Assembly (NCBI GenBank): GCA_950097015.1
Contig: CATNEN010000001.1
Location: forward strand, 17,922,501 to 17,986,500
Direction of reading: 5' to 3'
Source: Macrostomum hystrix
Lineage: Eukaryota > Platyhelminthes > Macrostomidae
Length of the DNA: 64,000 bases
Below the pieces are notes generated by a model, which worked only from the letters and a program-made list of their open reading frames with translations, had not been told where the DNA came from and ran no database searches. Shown piece after piece: positions 59,601 to 64,000 of the stretch. Made by a program: the position numbers and the translations under genes. How positions within the stretch are numbered: position 1 is the first letter of the stretch; every line of letters begins with the position of its first letter.

Positions 59601-62600
59601 TTAACTCAGCATTGATCCAGCTATTCTCAGTCCATGGACTGAACAGCCGTACGCAGCCTATATTGCTAAATAGCTGCTCTCCCATCTACTATCTTATCTC
59701 CACCCCTCTCGCCTCCTCCTATTCGATTCCCCACGGACAGGAGGTCCTTGCGCCACTGAGGCGAAGTTCTGACAATTATTCTATACCTTCTTCTACAGGC
59801 CTTCTAAGTTATAACTTCTTTTTATCGACACTAAAAATAACTCGGCCCCATCCTCGATTTTTCCTCTCCTTAGACTCTCCGTGCTGGGATTTGTGGGGAG
59901 GGAGTTTTTGAGGATCATTAAATTGTGCAGCTTCGCCCGGCTACAAATATATTGGTTCTCGCGGGACCAATTAATCAGTGGGCAATCATTTTGCTCCACG
60001 AGAGATCGGCAATGGGAAATAGAAGCATAGTAAATCCTATAGATCCCATTCTTCAGTTATCTGTCCATTCAATCTGGATCGTAATATTTTTATTTTTCGG
60101 ATCTGGAATTTATGCGCTCAATGCACTTTCTGCAGCTCAAACAGGGGTTGAGACCCGGCCGCGCATAGCAGGGGCATTGCTCGTTCACTACTCACCCTTC
60201 TATGCATCTCTATCTGCGAGGAATTCTCTCATCCTTCCCCCCAATCTGCGAGTACTTCTTATCTCCGATCGTAACTACTTCTCTCCCCTTCTCTCTCCCT
60301 CTCATTTTACTTCTCAACTATATCTACTTCTCTCTCCACTATATCTACTTCTCTCTCCACTATATCTACTTCTCTCTCTCCACTATAGCTACTTCTCTCT
60401 CCACTATATCTACTTCTCTCTCCACTATATCTACTTCTCTCTCCACTACATCTACTTCTCTCTCCACTATATCTACTTCTCTTTCCACTATATCTACTTC
60501 TCTCTCCACTATATCTACTTCTCTCTCCACTATATCTACTTCTCTCTCTCCACTATATCTACTTCTCTCTCTCCACTATATCTACTTCTCTTTCCACTAC
60601 ATCTACTTCTCTCTCCACTATATCTACTTCTCTCTCCACTATATCTACTTCTCTCTCCACTATATCTACTTCTCTTTCCACTATATCTACTTCTCTCTCC
60701 ACTATATCTACTTCTCTCTCCACTATATCTACCTCTATCTTCTATACTGTATCTACTTCTCTCTTCTCAATCTACCATCATAATATATTTAACCTCCGCG
60801 TAACGCACACACAAAACTATTCAAATTGCCTAATAGTCATAAAAACAATAAAACTTTCATCAAGGCTTTCATTCCACCTACCTAGCTATACGAATTCAGA
60901 TAGGAAAAAGAGAACAACCCAGATACCGCGAAGAATATTTAGTAGGAGCCACAGAGAAGTGAGACACTTCTCTCCTCGCTAGCTAGTTTGGCAATGCTTA
61001 AGAAATGCAGAAGAGAAGAGTAGAGAGAATGCTGGTGCATTGCACAATAAGGCCATTCGTACATATGCAGCAACTCGGCATATAAATTGCATTACCTATT
61101 ATATGGCCCTATATATCGCTTCATATATCTTGTACGCACTGCTTACCTGTTTATCTGCCTAGTCACTCTCTTCTTTCTCTTACAAAAATGTGCGAGTGCA
61201 CAGCCAGCTTGCTCCTTGAATAGGTAATTCTACAGATAACTGCGAAAATACATTTCTCTGCCGTCTTTTATAAATGGGGCCTCATGGAAACTATTAACTC
61301 AGGCTCTCATTGGTACTAGATGAGTAGGATCATTGTACATCTATGACTTACCAAAATGGGATCATTCTACATCTATGACTCCCCAATATGGGATCATTCT
61401 ACGAGTACATCTACGACTTCCCAATATGGGATCATTCTAAATCTATGACTTACCAATATGGGATCATTCTACGAGTACATCTATGACTTACCAATATGGG
61501 ATCATTCTACATCTATGACTTCCCAAACTGGGATCATTCTACATCTATGATTTCCCAATATGAGATCATTCTACATCTATGACTTACCAAAATGCGATCA
61601 TTCTACATCTACGACTTCCCAAAATGGGATCATTGTACATCTATGACTTCCCAAAATGGGATCATTGTACATCTATGACTTCAAAACGGAATCATTCTAC
61701 ATCTATGACTTTCCAAAATAGGATCATTGTACATCTATGACTTCAAAACGGGATCATTCTACATCTATGACTTCCCAATATGGGATCATTGTACATCTAT
61801 GACTTCAAAATGCGATCATTCTACATCTATGACATCCCGTGATGGTACCATTCTAAATAATCGAATTCTTATCACGTGATCAAATGTGGGACTAGAATAC
61901 GTAAGCCAAGCAAGAACCCTTATTTACCTATTCTTCTCCAGCTCATTGTGCGAAGACCTACTATTGACAGACGGATTGGCAAAACTGGCTGTGGCGCGTT
62001 TATTTACACCTTGGACTCCACCAGGGCTGCCATTGTGCACTGCGACAAGTTGAAGCTGCTGCTGCTGATGCTGCTGGATGGTCCCGATGCCGTTAGCAAC
62101 CACCTGATAGCCGCCGTGACCAGTTGGCTCCAGCCTGACCCGAGCCGACGGGACGCGAAATGCGGTAGCACCAGAGCCTATTTGAGCACCGGTTTGAGCA
62201 GAGAGAATAGGCAGAGATGGCCGGCTGCGGCCAATGGTCACCAGGGACCTCGTGGCCAGGCCTGTCAGGTTGAACAGGTTTTGGATTAGTTAGATGAGAT
62301 TGATTGAAGTAGATACCATGTCCATGATGGAAGCCATTTCTCTGTCCTGTTTGAAGTGGCTATGGGGTCGGCAAACTCCGGCCCGCGGGCCAGATGCGGC
62401 CCTCGAAGCTCCCAAATCCGACCCGTTGCCCCTTCCGACACCTACATTATCCTGTTCCATCTTTCCAGTGTCTCATCTCTCCCGTGTCTCATCTCTCCAG
62501 TGTCTCATCTCTCCCGTGTTTCATCTCTCCAGTGTCTCATCTCTTCCGTGTCTCATCTCTCCCGTGTCTCATCTCTCCTGTGTCTCATCTCTTCCGTGTC

Positions 62601-63534
62601 TCATCTCCCCCGTGTCTCATCTCTCCCGTGTCTCATCTCTTCCGTGTCTCATCTCTCCCGTGTCTCATCTCTCCCGTGTCTCATCTCTTCCGTGTCTCAT
62701 CTCTCCCGTGTCTCATCTCCCCGGTGTCTCATCTCTCCCGTGTTTCATCTCTCCAGTGTCTCATCTCTTCCGTGTCCCATCTCTCCCGTGTCTCATCTCT
62801 CCTGTGTCTCATCTCTTCCGTGTCTCATCTCCCCCGTGTCTCATCTCCCCCGTGTCTCATCTCTCCCGTGTCTCATCTCTTCCGTGTCTCATCTCTCCCG
62901 TGTCTCATCTCCCCGGTGTCTCATCTCTCCCGTGTCTTATCTCTCCTGTGTCTCATCTCTTCCGTGTCTCATCTCCCCGGTGTCTCATCTCTCCCGTGTC
63001 TCATCTCTCCCGTATCTCATCTCTCCCGTGTCTCATCTCTCCCGTGTCTCATCTCTCCCGTGTCTCATCTCTCCCCTTCATCATATTTCTACAGTCAATG
63101 CGGCCCGCTGTCGTCTTCCAGGTTCTCTCTTTCGCCCGCTAGCTAATACGTTTGCCGACCCCCGGGCTATGGCCATGACCCAAGTGGATCTACTGGGTGC
63201 TCATTATAACAAACTGGGCATCTATTGGGTGCTCATTATAACAGACTGGGCATCTAATGTGTGCTCATTATAACAGACTGGGAAGGACATTGTCATAATA
63301 ACAGATATAATGCTACTAAGTTCAATTCAGGCTCCCCACTAACAAGAGTCGTGATTCATGAGACATACGGTCATCAATTATGAAAAAATTTCGCAACTTA
63401 CTTGTCGGCGGAAATGTGGCCTTAGGCACTCGAATGTTCTGCTGTTCGATCAACATTGCAGCCTCGTACAGCATTACCAGGCCGTTGTTGCTGCTGGTGC
63501 TGCTGCTGCTGCTGCTAAGTCGCTTCCGGTGCAT
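40428..63534 (-). CDS. Mxd: Mad/MXD-family bHLH-leucine-zipper repressor, five exons (350 aa)
   Basis: Join (minus) 63534-63402, 62261-61928, 55835-55718, 53476-53164, 40582-40428; 1053 nt, all phases agree. The N-terminus has a Ser run and NGLVMLYEAAMLIEQQ, resembling the SIN3-interaction helix of Mad proteins. The joined basic region and helix 1 read SSHNELEKNRRAHLRQCLD, almost the MXD consensus; helix 2 is TRLTMLSVLTKSHGYLK, continuing ungapped into the zipper DLQALDSRQKQRL...RRQRELL...REQLKR. HNELEKNRRAHLR, with His and Glu that contact the E-box, separates it from Myc. A known Mxd pairs with Max, binds CACGTG and recruits SIN3-HDAC to repress Myc targets in the nucleus. The protein is longer than vertebrate MXD1-4 (about 200-230 aa), mainly through the linker of exon 2 and the Ala-rich C-terminus. 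MNT is the main alternative. Confidence 0.92.
40605..40890. repeat. 7-bp GATCTGG/GATCTAG array in Mxd intron 4
   Basis: About 40 copies of GGATCTG, GGATCTA and similar, starting 25 bp beyond the exon 5 acceptor. Confidence 0.95.
40891..41285. other. unique sequence within Mxd intron 4
   Basis: No gene recognised. Confidence 0.5.
41290..41405. repeat. GATA/GGTA tetranucleotide array
   Basis: (GATA)n passing into GTAGGTGGATAG units. Confidence 0.95.
41406..42215. other. unique sequence within Mxd intron 4
   Basis: Mixed composition, small open frames without recognisable domains; nothing supported. Confidence 0.45.
42220..43270. repeat. 31-bp minisatellite in Mxd intron 4
   Basis: About 33 copies of a unit with GATTCTTCAGGCTGTTGCTA and ATGCTGCC(C/T)CT. 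Variants (ATTCTG, GGCCG) are distributed in blocks. Confidence 0.95.
43271..43860. other. unique sequence within Mxd intron 4
   Basis: Includes a GA-rich stretch at 43510-43550; no gene seen. Confidence 0.5.
43865..44240. repeat. about 32-bp TTTAGGGATT array
   Basis: Units of GGGATTTAGGAGTTTAGGGA and TTAAGGATTTCA. Not telomeric: no uniform TTAGGG run. Confidence 0.93.
44241..44630. other. unique AT-rich sequence within Mxd intron 4
   Basis: Nothing recognised. Confidence 0.5.
44637..44925. repeat. GACTCATCTATGACCATT-type array
   Basis: Alternating units GACTCATCTATGACAATT and GACTCATCTATGACCATTTG; about 15 copies. Confidence 0.93.
44926..45400. other. unique sequence within Mxd intron 4
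   Basis: A + strand open frame runs from 45080 into the following array, but has no known domain and is antisense to Mxd; not called. Confidence 0.45.
45418..46185. repeat. 18-bp pyrimidine minisatellite in Mxd intron 4
   Basis: About 42 copies of CTCATCTCCCACCTCCAC and variants (CCCCCACCTCC, CTTATCTCCC). Confidence 0.95.
46186..46710. other. unique sequence within Mxd intron 4
   Basis: No gene recognised; a short (GA)n at 46489-46502. Confidence 0.5.
46712..48643. repeat. 1.9-kb ACTA/ACTG tetranucleotide array
   Basis: AACT and GACT tetramers, mostly AACTAACTAACTGACT, with duplicated blocks (for example the stretch with CTGGCTGACTGACTGACTTA recurs near 47240, 47780 and 47990). Confidence 0.97.
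48650..48762. repeat. 20-bp short array
   Basis: Five copies of TGATCCCATAAACAGAATCC. Confidence 0.93.
48763..49605. other. unique sequence within Mxd intron 4
   Basis: No gene recognised. Contains a 14-bp palindrome GGGTCACGTGACCC at 48917-48930 with a perfect E-box. Confidence 0.5.
49610..49965 (+). repeat. 21-bp GGGTGAGATTAGACT array (sense arm)
   Basis: About 15 copies of GGTGAGATTAGACTAAGATA plus one base; reverse complement of the unit in 50475-51605. Confidence 0.95.
49966..50474. other. spacer between inverted arrays
   Basis: Unique sequence of about 510 bp; no gene recognised. Confidence 0.6.
50475..51605 (-). repeat. 21/42-bp AGTCTAATCTCACCC array (antisense arm)
   Basis: About 27 copies of a 42-bp dimer of TATTTGAGTCTAATCTCAC and CAATCTCAGTCTAATCTCAC. 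The first half-unit is the exact inverse of units near 49790-49830. Confidence 0.95.
51606..52250. other. unique sequence within Mxd intron 4
   Basis: No exon or array recognised. Confidence 0.5.
52255..53150. repeat. 21-bp array with higher-order repeats next to Mxd exon 4
   Basis: Units AAATGGCACTCAGATCCTAG plus one base (variants GGCAAGCAG, GGCACCTAGG). A block containing ACTGGCATCTAGGTTCTTTA recurs four times (near 52600, 52770, 52920 and 53105). Confidence 0.95.
53164..53476 (-). CDS. Mxd: Mxd exon 4: leucine zipper and linker
   Basis: Acceptor GGTTCTCGCAG, first base 53476; donor GTGAGA (53158-53163). Joined to exon 3 the zipper aligns without gap to MXD zippers. It is followed by a basic segment, a Ser/Gln/Lys-rich part and an Ala run. 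Phase 0 in, 1 out. The donor lies about ten bases from a minisatellite. Confidence 0.92.
53560..55122. repeat. 23-bp highly homogeneous minisatellite in Mxd intron 3
   Basis: About 68 copies of GTGTGTTATCCTATTCCCAT plus CAG, with only about eight substitutions in 1.56 kb. All three + frames are open as artefacts. Confidence 0.98.
55123..55711. other. unique remainder of Mxd intron 3
   Basis: Contains (AC)n at about 55515-55552; no exon needed or seen here. Confidence 0.5.
55718..55835 (-). CDS. Mxd: Mxd exon 3: helix-loop-helix
   Basis: Acceptor TGTCACGCAG, first base 55835; donor GTAAGC (55712-55717). One base completes Arg, then RAHLRQCLDMLRDQLPLSQS and EATRLTMLSVLTKSHGYLK. 118 nt, phase 2 in and 0 out. 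Confidence 0.93.
55990..58735. repeat. 2.7-kb 26-bp minisatellite in Mxd intron 2
   Basis: About 105 copies of CCTAGATCCTCAAATCTCAT plus TGCTGT, with variants CCCAGATCC, GATTCT, CTAAAA and TGCTAT. Variants cluster toward the ends, and a block near 58070-58180 recurs near 58430-58540. Confidence 0.97.
58736..60270. other. unique sequence within Mxd intron 2
   Basis: Several open frames of 60-290 codons on the + strand show no recognisable domain or splice-supported structure; not called as genes. Confidence 0.45.
60275..60770. repeat. 21-23-bp CTCTCCACTATATCTACTT array
   Basis: About 23 copies of CTCTCTCCACTATATCTACT plus T in Mxd intron 2. Confidence 0.95.
60771..61320. other. unique AT-rich sequence within Mxd intron 2
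   Basis: Nothing recognised. Confidence 0.5.
61325..61855. repeat. about 30-bp minisatellite next to Mxd exon 2
   Basis: About 17 copies of a unit with GGGATCATTCTACATCTATG and ACTTCCCAA(T)AT; length varies between 26 and 37 bp. Confidence 0.93.
61928..62261 (-). CDS. Mxd: Mxd exon 2: linker and basic region
   Basis: Acceptor CCTGACAG, first base 62261; donor GTAAATA (61921-61927). Phase 1 in, phase 2 out. Contains a Gln run (HQQQQLQ), Gly/Ala-rich linker and ends SVNSRSSHNELEKN plus AG of the Arg codon completed in exon 3. Confidence 0.9.
62465..63080. repeat. 16-bp TGTCTCATCTCTCCCG array in Mxd intron 1
   Basis: About 38 copies with variants (CTCTTCCG, CTCCCCGG, CTCTCCAG). Confidence 0.96.
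63190..63285. repeat. about 33-bp short repeat in Mxd intron 1
   Basis: Three copies containing GTGCTCATTATAACA and ACTGGGCATCTA. Confidence 0.85.
63402..63534 (-). CDS. Mxd: Mxd exon 1: start and SIN3-interaction-like helix
   Basis: ATG at 63534 is the first in-frame Met after an upstream TGA near 63610. Reads MHRKRLSSSSSSTSSNNG then LVMLYEAAMLIEQQNIRVPK. The donor is GTAAGT (63396-63401), phase 1 out. Confidence 0.85.
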
Positions 63535-63724
63535 CGTGCGGTGTATAGCTTGTTTCTCTTTGTAATGTATTCTTAATTTTGCTTCGGGCCTCTGCTGGTC
63601 TCTCCGAGCAGTTCAAATTAATTAAAGAGAACTTAACAAGAAAACTGCTGCTGCTGTAAAGTTAGAAAAAATGTAAGCTCTTAAGTTGGGCGGCAACGCG
63701 GCAAGAGATGGCTTGCGACGTGGG

Positions 63725-63731
63725 TTTTATA
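63725..63731 (-). promoter_or_regulatory. possible TATA box of Mxd
   Basis: Minus strand TATAAAA about 190 bp upstream of the Mxd start codon. Confidence 0.4.
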
Positions 63732-63906
63732 GTTTTTTAAGAAAAGCTTGCAATTGGCCTGGCCACTCCCCGTGCGTGGATTTCCATGCCGCTAAATATA
63801 GATCAAAACACGGGGCGTGCGCACTTTGAATCATATGGTTTTCAAGGCCGGATCAATGAACTGTGCGTGTGGGCCGCGGACAAGGCAACGTATAGTCCCG
63901 GGCTCT

Positions 63907-63912
63907 CACGTG
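63907..63912. promoter_or_regulatory. E-box CACGTG upstream of Mxd
   Basis: TCACGTGAC context, about 375 bp upstream of the Mxd ATG and 180 bp upstream of the TATA-like site. It is the class of site Max-Mxd dimers bind. CACGTG is not enriched over chance in the window as a whole. Confidence 0.35.
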
Positions 63913-64000
63913 ACGCATGCTCTGAAAGGCCGCTCTAGAGTTAAGCGCAGTTCAGCCCAATGAGGAGTAGAGGTCAAAGCTGGGACTTGCTGTACAAGCG

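Noticed and set aside
59925-60803. 292-codon + strand open frame
   Set aside because: Half is the CTCTCCACTATATCTACTT array; it is intronic and antisense to Mxd, with no domain.
1-64000. Prokaryotic-type operon or ribosome-binding sites
   Set aside because: Genes are spliced animal genes; no operon structure.

Overview
The window is animal nuclear DNA. Three spliced genes with GT-AG introns and phase-consistent exon joins can be rebuilt, and all three encode bilaterian families: an Elk-type KCNH potassium channel, a tetraspanin and a Mad/MXD-type bHLH-zipper repressor. Exons are GC-balanced (locally GC-rich), introns are AT-rich. Most introns are filled with one or more private tandem-repeat arrays (unit mostly 15-36 bp, often 20-23 bp). 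I cannot name the species. An invertebrate, perhaps a spiralian, is my guess from the overall look (inference only).

Layout. (1) Positions 1-33416, + strand: the Elk gene, 13 exons visible, 5' end outside the window. It runs from the PAS domain through linker, S1-S6 with a GFGN filter, C-linker and CNBHD to a low-complexity tail ending in a predicted coiled coil. Intron 7 holds a complete Ty3/gypsy-like LTR retrotransposon (15437-19928, antisense to Elk) with identical 207-bp LTRs, a 5-bp target duplication and an intact 1317-aa gag-pol frame. (2) Positions 34728-36295, - strand: a two-exon tetraspanin, tail to tail with Elk; AATAAA-type signals of the two genes lie about 290 bp apart. (3) Positions 40428-63534, - strand: a five-exon Mxd gene (350 aa) with SIN3-interaction helix, bHLH and leucine zipper, spread over 23 kb because its introns are packed with repeats. 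Upstream of it, to 64000, lies its probable promoter.

The three genes need not work together. The channel would repolarise excitable cells, the tetraspanin organises membrane microdomains, and Mxd would pair with Max and recruit SIN3 to E-boxes.

Most long open frames here (up to 1701 codons) are artefacts of tandem repeats whose unit length or composition avoids stops; they are not annotated as genes. The most interesting non-gene structure is in the arrays: a 20-bp family sharing the core CTGTTAGACAG occurs three times in Elk introns in both orientations; a 21-bp family occurs as a head-to-head inverted pair inside an Mxd intron; and a 39-bp in-frame repeat multiplies the splice acceptor in front of one Elk exon.
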